A stretch of 64,000 nt of DNA, taken from contig CM061235.1 of assembly GCA_030848705.1 (NCBI GenBank), forward strand, positions 138,825,228 to 138,889,227, in the 5' to 3' direction. Below the pieces are notes generated by a model. The model did not search any database. It was not told where the DNA came from and was given only the letters and a program-made list of their open reading frames with translations. The position numbers and the translations under genes were made by a program. Source of the stretch: Heracleum sosnowskyi (lineage: Eukaryota; Streptophyta; Magnoliopsida; Apiales; Apiaceae). Within the stretch, counting starts at the first letter, position 1. Each line of letters opens with the position of its first letter. Positions 31,825-44,883 of the stretch are shown in pieces.

Positions 31825-32700
31825 TCATAAATAATAAATCATTTATTACTATAAATCATCTTATTAAGAACTTAATATTCATAAACTTTTAAGAAAAGTA
31901 ATATGTGCAACTCAAACTTAAAAGTTAGCGCATGCGAACATGCAGCAGCTACGACCTTGCCTGTAGGCTGTAGCTGATCACATTTCCCAATTAAGTAGGA
32001 AAAGTTGTAACCCTAATAGATAAGAAAAGGTTTTAGTTACATAACCCTAATGAATATGTAAGTACATTTACTAAATGTAAGTTAATTAGAAAAGCTTCAT
32101 TGCCAAACAAAATTAGAAAGCTTAAACCCCAGATCGTATGTCAGCTAATTTTACTAGTTAAATGTCATAGTTGCTGTGTCACCATCTATAATCAGGGCTT
32201 GCTGATTAATAATTATTTCAGGTATGTTGGAGTTGTTTTTGGCTTCTTTGGATTTGTTAATAGTAGAACCTAATCCACATTAGTGATATGTTAATTATAA
32301 TTTATCAAAAAATAAAATTGCTAAAAAAAATAAAAAATAAACTTCCAAAAAAATGCAAAATGCCACGTATCATTTCCAGAAATTTTTTTGGGACATTATT
32401 AATTCCAAAACATTACTCATTATAAAGAGAACTAAAGATATTAAATTAAAACAACTACTGAATTATTTATTTAATATTAAACGTAAGAATATGCTAGAAC
32501 ACCCAACAAATTCTCCCAAAATTTGTACAAAATAATATTGACATGTTTTAAATAGTGTGTGCATTTTTGTAAGAAAAGTTACCAATTAAAAATGGGCATT
32601 TAAAAGACATTTTGAGAAATTTTGTTGGTACTCTAACATTTTTCTAAACGTAAATATATATTATACAAAAACAAAATGTCATTAACATCAATATATTAAT
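31825..32700. other. AT-rich intergenic DNA, no gene seen
   Basis: There are only short frames without motifs, including a 60-codon frame at 32,353-32,535 of lysine- and asparagine-rich composition that looks random. Confidence 0.6.
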
Positions 32701-34365
32701 ACCTTATATATAATAAGCGTAAGGGAGATCTTATCCAAAACTTTGGTCGGTCACTGTACTACCAAAAGTATATGATCCGTTGGATTATAAAACTATAAAT
32801 ATTCAAATAGATGAGGACCGTTAGATATAATATTAAAAATTGTATTTGATTAATAATAGGATAGTATTTAAATACTAAAAGATGTATTTTGATAATTTAA
32901 ACCAACTATAAATGGGTTTTCTATATTGAATAGAAATCTTTATGTAAAAATTCGTAATTATCTTTTCTCTTTAGTTTATGGATAGTTCCAGTTAGATAAA
33001 AATTAATAAACCATCATTAAATTAAAGATAATTTTGTTAGCTTCGCATGGGCTGTAAAATCGTTAAAATCTGTTGTCTAAAACTCAAGATAGAGCCCAAA
33101 CAGTAAAGTGATTATCTAAATTTTAATAAATATTTTTTTATTGTAGATTTAATTTTTTTCCTAATTCTTTTAAATTTATAAATTCTATTTTTATTTCAAT
33201 AAAATATTAAAATCAATTTAAGAAAAAATTAAAATCGATATGGTCCGTGTACGATCACTATACGACCAAATTAATAATTACAGTTAGATCTTAAATAGAT
33301 CGATGAGAATTGTTAGATCTAATATTAAAAAGTGTATCTGATTAATAATAGAATTATATTTAAATACTAAAAAGTGTATTTTGATAATTTAAAAGTTTTC
33401 TATGTAAAAATTCTTAAATATCTTTTCTCTTGAATTTATGTATACTTCCAATTAGATAATAATTGTTAAACCAAATATCAACATAACAATTCATATTGAT
33501 TACAATATTAAAAATTATCAATATAATGCTGATGTACTAACAATGATACACGTGAACCTATAGAGACTTACGAGAACTCCTGTACATAAATAAATTTAAA
33601 CACTTTTTTTTTCTGAAGGAACATAACAATTTGATTAATCCAAATTATAATTATATTATTTTACATATAACAAACATAAAAGGATAATATCAAAATATTA
33701 TTAAAATATTGAGGGTTTCATATTCATAAACGATAATTTTGAATATAATACTTATATTAAAATGTGTATTTGATTAAAGGTAGGATTATATTTAAATACT
33801 AAGAAGTGTGTTTTGATAATTTAAACCAATTATAAATTGGTTTTCTATATTGAATTGAATTTTTTATGTAAAAATTCTTAACCATCTTTTGTTTTCGGTT
33901 TATGTGTAGGTCAACAGGTCAATAATAATTATTAAACCATCATTAAATTAAAGATAATTTCGTTAGTTTCGCATGGGTTGTAAAATCGTCAAAATTCAAT
34001 TTCTAAAACTTAGGATATAACCCAAATAGTAAAATGAGTATCTAAATTTTAATAATTTTTTTTTTATTTTTGTAGCACCAGTTTATTTATTTTTCCACTA
34101 ATTGTTTTAAATATAGAAATTTTATGTTTCTTTCAATAAAGTATTAAAATTAATTAAGAACAAATTCAAATCGATAAAGAATATAATAATATGAGAATAA
34201 ATTTTTATATAATCATAACATAATTTTTATTCTATTTAATAATTTTTAAGTAATAATGTATTTTAAAATTTTATATACACTGTAAATAAAACCGAAACAT
34301 TAAAAGTAAAAGCAGTTAATAAGATACTTATATCAGTATATACTTGATATCCTTATTATATTAAA
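32701..34365. repeat. Diverged copies of a ~400-bp AT-rich module
   Basis: Recognisable units begin near 32,816, 33,290 and 33,740, and again in the next region near 34,440, 35,960 and 37,340. Each shares phrases such as GTGTATTTTGATAATTTAAA, TATATTGAATAGAA and, in several, GCATGGGCTGTAAAATCGT. The start (CCTTATATATAATAAG, 32,702) resembles that of the Helitron-like block at 34,366. No gene is seen here. Confidence 0.6.
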
Positions 34366-34920
34366 TCCTTATATATAATAAGTATAATATGGATCTTATC
34401 CAAAATTTTGATGGTACGGTCTTGGACAACCAAACTAATAAGGACCATAAGATCATAACTAGATAAATGAAAATCGTTAGATCAAATATTAAAAAAGTGT
34501 ATTTTATTAATAATAAGATTATATTTAAATTCTAAAAAGTGTATTTTGATAATTTAAACCAAATATAAATAAGTTTTCTATATTGAATAGAATTCTCCAT
34601 GTAAAAAATTCGTGACTTTCTTTTCTCTTTCATGGACAATTCCAGTTAGATAAAAATTGTTAAACCATCTTTTAATTAAAGATAATTTAGTTATCTGAGT
34701 GTAAAATCGTCAAAATCTAATTTTTAAAACACAAGATAAAGCCCAAATTAGTAAAGTGGGTATTTAAATTCTAATAATAATTATTACGTCATCATTATTT
34801 TAATGTCAATTTAATTACTTTTTTCTAACTATTTTAAATTTAGAAATCTATTTTCAAAAATTCAAATCAATCTAAGAAAAATTCAAATCAACAAAGAATA
34901 TAATAATACGAGGATAAAAG

Positions 34921-36431
34921 TTTATAAAATTGTGCATATTTTTTATCTTATTTTATTAAATTTTTTATCATAACTAATTAAATATTATTTATTATTAAAT
35001 AATAAATTATACGCAAATGGTGATTTTGTTTTATAAGAACTCATAGAGACCTAATTTCATTGTTAGCAGGACTATGTTCATATTTAAAAAAACCGTATTT
35101 TGAAATTTTAGAATCAGCTACAGACGAGACCTAACTTTTTTAACCTATATACATTGTAAATTATTAAATTCAAAACTTTAAAAGTTTGTTAATCAATTAG
35201 TATAGTACTTTTTTGAAAAATCGTACTTTATAAAAAATATTATCAAATAACCCATGTCTACAAGAAAAAAAAATGAAAATATTCTTATTTTTCAAAAAAA
35301 TCCTGTAAATTTTAATATGTTGTTGGTAGATTCAAACCTTAGATCATTGCACGTGATAAATTTTACTCTTATATCTAACGTTTCTCAACAATTTAATTTG
35401 AAAGATCCAACGATTATGAATTGAGTGATCAAGCGACCATACTTATAAGAAAGCTTTTATTATTTAGTCTTTAATATAATAACATAGATTTTTACGGGAT
35501 ATACTATAAAAAAAATGATTTTTTTACAGAATTTTGATCGTCACGGTGTACTACTTTAAAAGAAGAACTATTACAAAAAAAATTATATTTTAATTGATAA
35601 TGTATTTTCTCAAAAGTTCAAAGTTCCCGCATCATTAACATATTACAAAAGAGAGTATATTATATTTTAGCAATAAATATTTTAAAAAAATATATTAAAA
35701 AAATATTTAAAAAATTAATGATGTTATCATGGTAGTTTGGTCCTAAATACCGCCAAAACATTCTCAACCGTTAGATCCAATACTTTGAAAAATAGAAGAT
35801 CAAGATTATATCATATAAAAAGAAGTTATTATCTAAAAATGATATAAGTTAAAAGATATTATATTAGGATTGGATTTTCCAAAAAGTTAAAACATAAAAA
35901 AAGCTGTAATTAAATAAGGAAACCCATTTAATATCAAAACAATAAAAATCGTTTAATCTTAAATAGATAGGTGAAAACAGTTAGATTTAACATTAAAAAC
36001 TTTATTTGGTTAATAAAGAGTATTTTAATAATCTAAACTACATATAAGTAGATTTCTTAAATCGAATAGAATTCTCAATATTAAATTTCGTCACTTTATT
36101 CTCTTTTTAGTTTTAGAATAGAATTTCACGTGGACCGTAAAATTCGCCAAATCTAACTTTTATAACTCAATATAAACAAATATTAAATTGAGCGTGTAAA
36201 ATATAATAAATATCAAAAATTTAACTATAATTCTTTTTGGCTAAATCTTTTTTAACAATAATTTAATCATGTAAACTAATAACTTTTAAATATTAAAATA
36301 TTCATAAATAAATATAATTATAAATATTAAAAAAACAATCGTGTGTTCCATGGGTAATTAAAATATAATTATAAACAAAATAATTATAAATAAAATTTAA
36401 GTAACCGTGCATCGCATGGGCTATAAGCTAG
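34921..36431. repeat. Tandem ~1.45-kb duplication, first copy
   Basis: It aligns along its length with 36,448-37,876. Both copies start TTTATAAAATTGTGCATATT and end in the hairpin with GCTATAAGCTAG. They differ by indels and scattered substitutions. Confidence 0.85.
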
Positions 36432-36447
36432 GTCTTACTAACTGATA

Positions 36448-37876
36448 TTTATAAAATTGTGCATATTTTTATCTTATTTTATTAAATTTTATATCATAAC
36501 TAATTAAATATTATTTATTATTAAATAATAAATTATACGCAAATGGTGATTTTGTTTTATAAGAACTCATAGAGACCTAATTTCATTGTTAGCAGGACTA
36601 TATTCATATTAAAAAAACCGTATTTTGAAAATTTTGACTATACAGAGAGACCTAACTTTTTTAACCTCTATACATTGTAAATTACTAAATTCGAAGAAAA
36701 AATTCTTATTTTTCAAAAAAACCTATAAATTTTAATATGTTGTTGGTAGATTCAAACCTTAGATAATTCTACGTGATAATTTTACTGTTATATCTAACGT
36801 TTCTCAACAATTTAATTTGAAAGATCCAACGATTATGAATTGAGTGACCAGACTTATAAGAAAGCTTTCATCATTTAGTCTTTAATATAATAACATAGAT
36901 ATTTACGGGATATACTATAAAAAAATGAATTTTATACAGAATTTTGATCGTCACGGTGTACTACTTTAAAAGAAGAACTATTACAAAAAAAATTATATTT
37001 TAATTGATAATTTATTTTCTCAAAAGTTCAAAGTTCCCGCATCATTAACATATTACAAAAAAAAGTATATTATATTTTAGCAATAAATATTTTTTAAAAA
37101 AATATTAAAAAAATTAATGATGTTATCCCGGTAGTTTGGTCCTAAATACCGCCAAAACATTCTCAACCGTTAGATCCAATACTTTTAAAAATAGACGATC
37201 AAGATTATATCATATAAAAAGAAGTTATTATCTAAAAATGATATAAGTTAAAAGATATTATATTATGATTGGATTTTCCAAAAAGTTAAAACATAAAAAT
37301 TGTTGTAATTAAATAAGGAAACCCGTTTAATAATAAAAATCGTTTAATCTTAAATAGATAGGTGAAAACCGTTAGATTTAACATTAAAAACTGTATTTAG
37401 TTAATAAAGGGTATTCTAATAATCTAAACTACATTTAAGTAGATTTCTTAAATCGAATAGAATTCTCAATATTAAATTTCGTCACTTTATTCTATTTTTA
37501 GTTTTAGAATAGTTTTTAATTGAAAAAGAATTATTAAACCACAACTAAATTAAAGATTATTTTGTGAATTTCACGTGGACCGTAAAATTGGTCAAATCTA
37601 ACTTTTATAACTCAATATAAACAAATATTAAATTGAGCGTGTAAATTATAATAAATATCAAATTTTTAACTATACTTTTTTTTGGCTAAATCCTTTTTAA
37701 CAATAATTTAATCATGTAAACTAATAACTTTTAAATATTAAAATATTCATAAATAAATATAATTATAAATATTAAAAAAACAATCGTGTGTTCCATGGGT
37801 AATTAAAATATAATTATAAACAAAATAATTATAAATAAAATTTAAGTAACCGTGCATCGCACGGGCTATAAGCTAG
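36448..37876. repeat. Tandem ~1.45-kb duplication, second copy
   Basis: The second copy of 34,921-36,431, separated from it by 16 bp. It keeps the perfect hairpin, while the first copy has one mismatch in the stem (CCGTGC-ATC-GCATGG). Confidence 0.85.
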
Positions 37877-38547
37877 TATATATAAAGGAGGATACACGGG
37901 AGGTTAGGTGGCGCCCCTAAGATCGTCTCAATCTATTTTTTTAATTTTCTAGAATTTTAGAATTTTAAATACTGATAAATAAAAAAATATCCTTTAACAT
38001 ATTAGAAATAGAATAGATGTTCGAATTTATTGAGGAGAAGAGTTCGAATTTATAGCGAAGACATATAATTAAAAGTTCTATTTGAAGTAGAATAGGTGTT
38101 TGAATTTGTAGAGGGGAATAGTTCAAATATAAAAGAAGTACTTGCAAAGTTCTATTTAAAGTAGAATATGTGTTTCGATTTATAGAGGAGAAGAGTTCGG
38201 ATATAAAAGAAATACTTGCAATTAAAAGTTCTATTGGAAGTAGAATAAACGTTTATAATACATAACTAAAAGTTCTATTTGAAGTAGAATATGTAAAGTT
38301 CTATAGGTGTTTTTTCAACGAAAGAGTGTCTCATTAGAATTAGAAAGGACTATGATAACATAAAAATTAATATATAAGACAAGTATATATTAAATATATT
38401 AAATTTGAGATTTTGATATTAAAAAGGAAAGCGAGTTTCACGGGAGGACGGCTTATTAGCGAGGACCGAGTAATTTTCGTAATTTATTTGATAGAGTTTT
38501 TTTTTTAAAATTATTACGCCGCCGCGAAGCACGGCTTTTTCAACTAG
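37877..38547 (+). mobile_element. Helitron-like element with internal minisatellite
   Basis: The 3' end at 38,517-38,547 is a GC-rich hairpin region (GCCGCCGCGAAGCACGGC), then TTTTTCAACTAG before T. The interior 38,010-38,310 has about three imperfect repeats of roughly 100 bp around AAAGTTCTATTTGAAGTAGAAT. The left boundary is not certain. A second, reverse copy lies at 60,653-61,290. Confidence 0.5.
38010..38310. repeat. Minisatellite of ~100-bp units
   Basis: Three imperfect units share AGTTCTATTTGAAGTAGAAT and GAGGAGAAGAGTTCG. They lie inside the Helitron-like element. Confidence 0.7.
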
Positions 38548-39124
38548 TTAATATAACAGAAAAATATATATCCCGTTATAAAACATAAATATTAACACAA
38601 GACGCGAAGTGGCCATATAGAGTTGACCAGTGTAGTACTTACTAGAGATGTATCCACGTGCAGTTCCTTTAGGTCAATTTAGGTTTGGAAAAACCTAATA
38701 AATTAGTGAGTATATAGTTAATTAGTTAGATCAGAAAGGTGATCAAGACCTAAAATTGATGCGTATGTACAACCCTTACACTTAAGTTCTAACTGCAATA
38801 CCAACCTTCTCATGCAGCACTCCTATAGTATTATACAACTTATTTTTTGTATATATGGATTTGTAACAGTTAGCTTTTATTTAGGTTAGACTAGAGATTA
38901 CAAATGCAAACAGTCAATAGTAACTATAAGCTCTCTTATTTACACCTATAAATATTGATAGTTAATTAATAATTAATGTTTTATTATATTAAAATTCTAA
39001 ATTAGAATTGGTAAAATAGGCTAGGTGGGTTATAAGTAGACGTTGTAGGTTAGAAACTAGGAAGACGTTGAAAGGAGAACGAAATTTACCCCACCAAGCA
39101 ACCTATATTAAAATATAGGAAGAG
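38548..39124. other. Upstream region of the MYB gene
   Basis: Non-coding; no ORF or repeat could be recognised. It is less AT-extreme than the tract to its left and probably includes the MYB promoter. Confidence 0.5.
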
Positions 39125-39133
39125 TATATATAA
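39125..39133 (+). promoter_or_regulatory. Putative TATA box of the MYB gene
   Basis: TATATATAA lies about 300 bases before the start codon. A transcript start near 39,160 would give a 5' leader of about 280 bases. Confidence 0.5.
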
Positions 39134-39319
39134 GGGAAAAATAGTTAGCCTAGACGTAGCATCAATCGCTGGTGAAGGGTTGTCTGTCCAAACCCTCCAA
39201 CTCTTTAACGGGAATCTGTACTTATTTCTCACCCTCTTCTATCCCTCTATTCTTTATTATATATTACTGTTCGGATCTGCTTCATCTTTCTTGTGTTATT
39301 TCTTAATTTATCTAATCTC

Positions 39320-39385
39320 ATGTATATTCTTGAAGGACTTAATTATAACTGCAAAGAAGGTGTTTCTGGGGTGTTATTGATTTAG
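39320..39385 (+). other. Short upstream ORF in the MYB leader (21 aa)
   Basis: ATG at 39,320 (MYILEGLNYNCKEG...) and stop TAG at 39,383. It ends 54 bases before the MYB start. It could lower translation if the leader is transcribed as one exon. This is inference from position only. Confidence 0.3.
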
Positions 39386-39439
39386 GGTTTTGTTTTTACA
39401 AGCAAGGAAGATCGATCAAGAGGATAAATATATAGAAAG

Positions 39440-41145
39440 ATGTGCAGTAGAGGCCATTGGAGACCTTCTGAGGATGAGAAGCTCAAGGAATTAGTGGAAC
39501 GCTATGGACCTCACAACTGGAACGCCATAGCTGAAAAGCTCCACGGAAGATCAGGTTTACACTAATCTCTCTTATTCAAATCTCCCCTCCCCCCCCCCCC
39601 TCTCGCTCTCTCCCTCCCTCTCTCTCTCTCTCTCTGCTTTAATCATCGAAACTGTTAATCAAATAAGATACTTTGTGAAGTGTTTTGAATGATTATGAAC
39701 CTTCTTGTAAGAAGCACGTACGTGATATTTTATAAAGCTAAATAAAATAAAATTATACAACTGAAAAAGTTTTTCAGAAGTTTTCATATGTTAATTAATC
39801 ATTTGAAGCATAAAGTTAATTAAAAGGTCTTGTATGTGATAATTAATATGGTAAGGCGGCACCAAGCAGATGAAAATTATCTCCAGCTCTAATTGAAATT
39901 TAAAGAGAAAAAAGGTATTGCTTGAATTCGAGGCAAATTCAGTGTTTGCTTAAAATCACTTTGATTCGTGATGAATTGTTGTTTTACGTGTGTTCCTCGC
40001 GATATGTCCCTTAATACAGACTGCGACACAGGAACAAAAAGCACAACCTGTGGTATCTGAGGCAGCAAACTAATTAACATACCCGTTGGAGTTTGGTGTG
40101 CGTGTGTATGTAATCAATTTCTGAAGGTCGTCCAGGCTAGAGCGTTCCGACCTGGTTCCACCATGGATCAGTTACGGCCTAGTTTCTGATGGGAAGTGAT
40201 TATCACAACCATACATGCATGTTTTAATATATAATGGTTTGATATCACCATGTGCTGAAAAGAAGATAAATTTTAACACAAAATTTACGTACATCATTTT
40301 GCTGCCTGGCTAATATAAGATGTATATGTGCTGCCTGATCATTTTGCCCTGGTGATACACCATCAAAAAAAAAAATTGATTCCTTCATTTCAAATCCATC
40401 CATTATTTTATATCAAACACCACACTAACATATCTAAGCTTTTATATCAGGAAAGAGTTGTAGGTTGAGATGGTTCAATCAATTGGATCCTAGAATCAAC
40501 CGTAGCCCCTTTTCTGAAGAAGAAGAAGATCTCCTTCTTGCTTCACATCGAATTCATGGAAACCGATGGGCTATCATTGCTAGGCTGTTCCCTGGTCGAA
40601 CTGATAATGCAGTTAAGAATCATTGGCACGTAATCATGGCACGAAAATGCCGAGAAAGATCCAAGCTGTATGCCAAGAGAGCTGCACAAACCTTGTCCAA
40701 ACACGATCATCACACAAAGAATTTAGCTTCATTAGTTGAAAAATATACTCATAGATTTGAGGTCCCTCTGGTGCATAACTACCAGCAAAATTTATTTGAT
40801 CCTCAGTCTCGGAATTTGATACAGCATCAGAAGCTTCATGAAGGTGCATTCCCTTTCACTACTATACCAAAGAAATTACTCTATATATCGAGTTGATTAA
40901 TTTGTTAATTTAAATACTTACAACTTTAGCATATCGAAATCGATTTGGTAGCAGATAAAAAACAGAAAGTGGAGTTCTATGATTTTCTGCAAGTTAGAAC
41001 AGAATCTCTGGGGAGCGAGGTGATCGATCAGGGTAAAAGAGATGATGAAGAGGTTGATCAGAATCAGTTTAATGAAATTCAAGAGAAAGCTAGTACTAGT
41101 GTTCCGTTCATAGATTTCTTATCAGCTCATACTTCTGCAGGCTAA
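39440..41145 (+). CDS. MYB52: R2R3-MYB transcription factor, subgroup 21 (MYB52/MYB54-like), 232 aa
   Basis: Three coding exons: 39,440-39,554, 40,451-40,843 and 40,955-41,145. The first intron falls in phase 1 after GRSG, the classic R2R3-MYB site. R2 has W7, W27 and W46 (GHWRPSEDEKLKELV, GKSCRLRWFNQL). R3 has F59, W78 and W97 (INRSPFSEEEEDLL, GRTDNAVKNHWHVIMARK). The start MCSRGHWRP and the C-terminal boxes EFYDFLQV and VPFIDFLS fit subgroup 21, and by recollection most resemble MYB52/MYB54. Such proteins bind DNA in the nucleus; family members act in secondary-wall formation, boundary formation and hormone response. The gene looks intact. The exact orthologue is not certain, so treat the symbol as a clade label. 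The third exon has two in-frame acceptors. Confidence 0.9.
39555..40450 (+). other. MYB intron 1 (896 bp)
   Basis: The boundaries are GTTTAC and TATATCAG. It contains a C-run and CT microsatellite at 39,583-39,635 shortly after the donor. No other gene is seen. Confidence 0.9.
39583..39635. repeat. Poly-C and (CT)n low-complexity tract in MYB intron 1
   Basis: A run of C interrupted once or twice, then CTCTCGCTCTCTCCC and a run of TC units, beginning about 30 bases after the splice donor. Confidence 0.9.
40844..40954 (+). other. MYB intron 2 (111 bp) with tandem acceptor
   Basis: The donor GTGCAT is at 40,844. The acceptor region reads GGTAGCAG: using TAG (exon from 40,952) or CAG (exon from 40,955) keeps the frame and adds or drops one alanine. 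If the intron is kept, the frame stops at 40,896 and gives a 186-residue protein that lacks the C-terminal boxes. Confidence 0.75.
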
Positions 41146-42512
41146 TCAACTAAACAGATTATTAATTAACATCTAGAATAGTTCAGTATATATGCATGAA
41201 AAAGAAACGGTGCTTCTGTATTGGTTCATATAAATATGACAAGCTGATACTTTTATATATGTATGTAATTTTCAACGGACGTAGTATACATGTGAAATAT
41301 ATATTCTGAGTTGTAATAATAATCATACATGGTATTGATTTATGTAGATATTATAATATTGTGTAATCAAAATGTTATAGATCGAATTTGTGTGCTAATT
41401 AAATTAAATAATATGATGATATCAATGCACATTTTGAGATTTCTTTACTAAAATTTTATCATAAATTTTAGGGACCATCATCTTTTTCTCTTTTTTGTAT
41501 TGTATAACTTTTTTTTACCTTTTATGATAAAATATTAAATAAAAATTAAGTATAAAAATTATTGTCCGAGACAAAAATGCTTATTCATGTTCTAAGTTAT
41601 TAGGGATCATTTAGGAGATTTATGTACTTGTTTAGTTGTTCTTATATGTAACATGTTTCAATAAACTAGGTATTTTTTAAAATTTCATAATTTAATTAAT
41701 TTAATTTTGATCGATAATTAATATTTTTAAACATGAGAATTATATATTAAAAATATCATTAAAAAGTACATCACCAACCATAAGTCAAATAAATTAAAGT
41801 ATATATACAATCCCATATGCAACTAATTGGATAATCCACAAGTTTATCATAAATCCCTAAAATATTATAATTTATTAGTACATTTAAATAACAGTATTAT
41901 ACCTTATAAATTGTAAAAAGACCTATTTTCATTATGAATAATGTTACCATCTCCAACAACTTATATATTCCAAAGTTAGCTCTGATATTATAGATGACAA
42001 TTAGCCAAATATTCCAGAGTATTTTTTCGAAAATCAGGTTCCAATTCTCAATACTGAGTCTCGTCTCGAGTTTTTTTTCGAAAATCCTATCAAAGCACGT
42101 GGGTTTAGATGCAATCAAAAGCAATCAATTTTGATAATTCACAAACCATCACATATATGTCCCTGAAAAATCATAATTTATTAATATATTTTATAATAAT
42201 TTATTTTATAAACTGAATTAAAGTATCAAATTTTCTTACATATGGGATACTTGTAATCAAATGTAGGAGTAACTGATTGAAAACGAATAATATAATTAAT
42301 GCTTATAGAAGAGAAATGAAATTTGATAATGATTAGTATATTTTTGTTTTGTGCTTGAATGTTTTGCGATGAAGGGTCTGCACCAATGTGTGGATTAGTT
42401 ATTTTATATATTTGATCTTATTTTATTACACAAAACAATTACCAAATTTTATTATAAAAAGTATAATGTAATTAAATACACATTTTATTGTAAAAAATGC
42501 AACGCAAAGACT
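41146..42512. other. MYB 3' flank and AT-rich intergenic DNA
   Basis: The first few hundred bases probably hold the 3' untranslated region. Beyond that there is AT-rich sequence with no supported gene. Confidence 0.5.
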
Positions 42513-42845
42513 ATGAGCATGTTTGGCAACGGTTTATATGCTGATCAGACTTATGGCTTATAAACCGATAAGAACTTATGGTGTTTGTTAACTCCACTTA
42601 TAATCTCAACTTATATAATGAGATACATTTTCCTCAACTTATTGACTTATTACTTGATTTCTTTGTTTTTTAATACTTTATATTATTACCTTTGTGTTTT
42701 TAAATATTTTTTTAATTTAAAATGCAAGTGTTGAAATTATTATATTTAATAATTATTTTTTCAAATTTAATTTAGCAAACTCTTAACTAACTTATTAAAA
42801 AGTAAATTTATCCAAACACCCGTATAATTTATAAGAATTGCTTAC
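42513..42845. mobile_element. Possible hAT-type MITE remnant
   Basis: The left edge has GCATGTTTGGCAACGG and the right edge ATCCAAACACCCG, which are roughly inverted (TGTTTGG / CCAAACA). The interior is rich in AACTTAT/ATAAGT words, as in several plant hAT MITEs. I could not define a TSD. Confidence 0.35.
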
Positions 42846-43621
42846 TCATTCAACTTTGTCATACCCAAGGACTATTAGATGATCATGTAATGTTCTTTGA
42901 ACATATTTAATTAGGTTACTGACCTAAACTAATTATAATAAATTAGTTGAATTTAATGTGATGATAAATTTCTTGACAAAAAAAAGTGATGATAAATTTG
43001 TTTTCATATATTTAACGATCATCCAAAGAAAAAAATAATGAATGGGCGATAAGTGATAATTAAGCTACACTTGGGCAAGACTTTAATTTGATGGAGACTA
43101 AAAAAATAAATTGTAAAGCCATTATCTTGAAATGACACTTAACAACCCCAAAAACTGGATGTGATTTAAAACTTGTAGTGCTCAAACACTGTTTGATAAC
43201 GATTTAACAGAGACATCTAATTAGAAATAACCGTAATTTTTCATCATTGACAAGTAGAAAAACTTCCTAGGGCTCTTTATAATGCATACAAATGAAATCA
43301 TTTTCTTCTTTCAAAAAGAAAAATAAAATAAAATAACTTTCTTAACTAGTTTTTTGTAGCCCTTTATAAAACTCTAATGCCTCGAATTTCTTTCGGCCTC
43401 AGTTAATCGTTTTCTAAATGATATGGTCCATTACAGTATCTCCACTTGTTTTGACGGGCTTGAGCCCAACATCTGTCCTCGGTGGATCCGGGCCTTCTAA
43501 GGTCTAATTTTTTAAATATATTTTGAAGAATATTAAATTAGTTAATAAAAAGTTGTCTCGATAGAATTTGGATGTAATATTGTTCCACAAACAAACTATC
43601 TACTTATCTATACTATCTATA
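42846..43621. other. Intergenic DNA between the MITE remnant and the Helitron
   Basis: No gene or clear repeat is seen. There is a short local duplication (GTGATGATAAATTT) near 42,960-43,000. Confidence 0.5.
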
Positions 43622-44883
43622 TCTATACTATATTATTAAAGTCGAAATATTAAAAGTTTTGGTTTTCGGTTTTCGGTTAGTTTTAGGTTTTCGGTACTTT
43701 TTCTAATTAATAAATTAATAATATAATCAAAATTCGGGAAAGTTTTATTCTAAATTAATATTTCACTATATTTTATTACATAAAAATCAAATAATATTGA
43801 AATCTAATCAAAAAAATGGAAATGTGGGATCTAATTTGTTTAAATTTAGGATACACTCCTACAAATATACTTCTTTCTTTTTAGGATAACAAAGCTAATA
43901 CAAATCAAATCTTTTTAATACTCTATTTAATCAATAATAAAATAATATAAAAATATTAACTAACTGATTGCCTTTTATAATTAAAAAAAATCTAACAAAA
44001 TCTACTCCTTTTCCAAAAATATCACGACAATTACCTTTAAATTAAAACATAATATCTTTTATATTTGTTATCACTAAAATCTCTATTTTCCAAAAATATG
44101 AGGTGCAATACTTAATTATTTATTTTAAAATCTATTTTAATACTCTATTTAATAAATAATAAAATAATATAAAAATATTAACTAGCTGATTGCCTTTTAT
44201 AATTAAAACATTTTTTTTCTAACAAAATCTACTTCTTTTCCAAAAATATCACGGGCAATTACCTTTAAATTAAAATATATTACCTTTTATATTTGTTATC
44301 ACTAAAATCTCTCTTTTCCAAAAATATCAAGTGCAACCCTTACTTATATATTTTAAAACTTATTTTAATACTTTTAATTATTTAAAAAAACTTACCAATT
44401 TTAACAAGTGAGCGTATTTTTTTAACAAATACAATTAATATAATTAAAACACATCTAAAAATATTATAGATAGTTACTTTTTTTTAATTAAAACATGTTA
44501 GCTTTCCTATTTGTCCTTATTAAAAAAACTTACTTATTTTAACATGTCAACGTATTTTTTTAATAAATACAAGTAATATAATTAAAACACTTCTAAAAAT
44601 ATCACGGGCAATTACTTTTTTTAATTAAAAAATGTTAGATTTTCTATATATCCTTATTATTAATATTATTTTATTATAAAATAATATTAATAATACATCT
44701 TTTATCTTCATCAGCCCCATCTGTATTTTTTAATATTTTTTTTACGTTACAATTAATATTTAAGTTTCTCATTTTGTAATTTATCATATTAATTTTTACT
44801 TTTATTTTAATATTTTCCGTTCACATTAAATTTTTTAGTTTATTATTTTTTAAGGCTCGTGCCTTGCACGGGTTATAGGCTAG
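43622..44883 (+). mobile_element. Non-autonomous Helitron, 1,262 bp, complete ends
   Basis: It starts TCTATACTATATTATTAAAG after an A (43,621) and ends with the hairpin CGTGC-CTT-GCACG, then GGTTATAGGCTAG before a T (44,884). TC start, hairpin 12 bases before a CTAG end and insertion between A and T meet the Helitron rules. The interior carries about two imperfect copies of a ~235-bp unit (43,915-44,390), and the later part repeats a shorter AATATAATTAAAACAC module. It codes for nothing. Confidence 0.75.

Larger units (their letters stand above)
34366..37876 (+). mobile_element. Helitron-like non-autonomous block with a duplicated interior
   Basis: It begins TCCTTATATATAATAAG after an A and ends with the hairpin CCGTGC-ATC-GCACGG, then GGCTATAAGCTAG before a T (37,877). 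TC start, GC hairpin and CTAG end between A and T are Helitron features. No helicase gene is present. An earlier, slightly diverged end (hairpin plus CTAG) is at 36,431, so this may be two overlapping or tandem insertions rather than one element. Confidence 0.5.

Noticed and set aside
36300..37876. CRISPR-like regular repeats
   Set aside because: The repeats are long, AT-rich, unevenly spaced and in a plant genome; they fit Helitron-like duplication.
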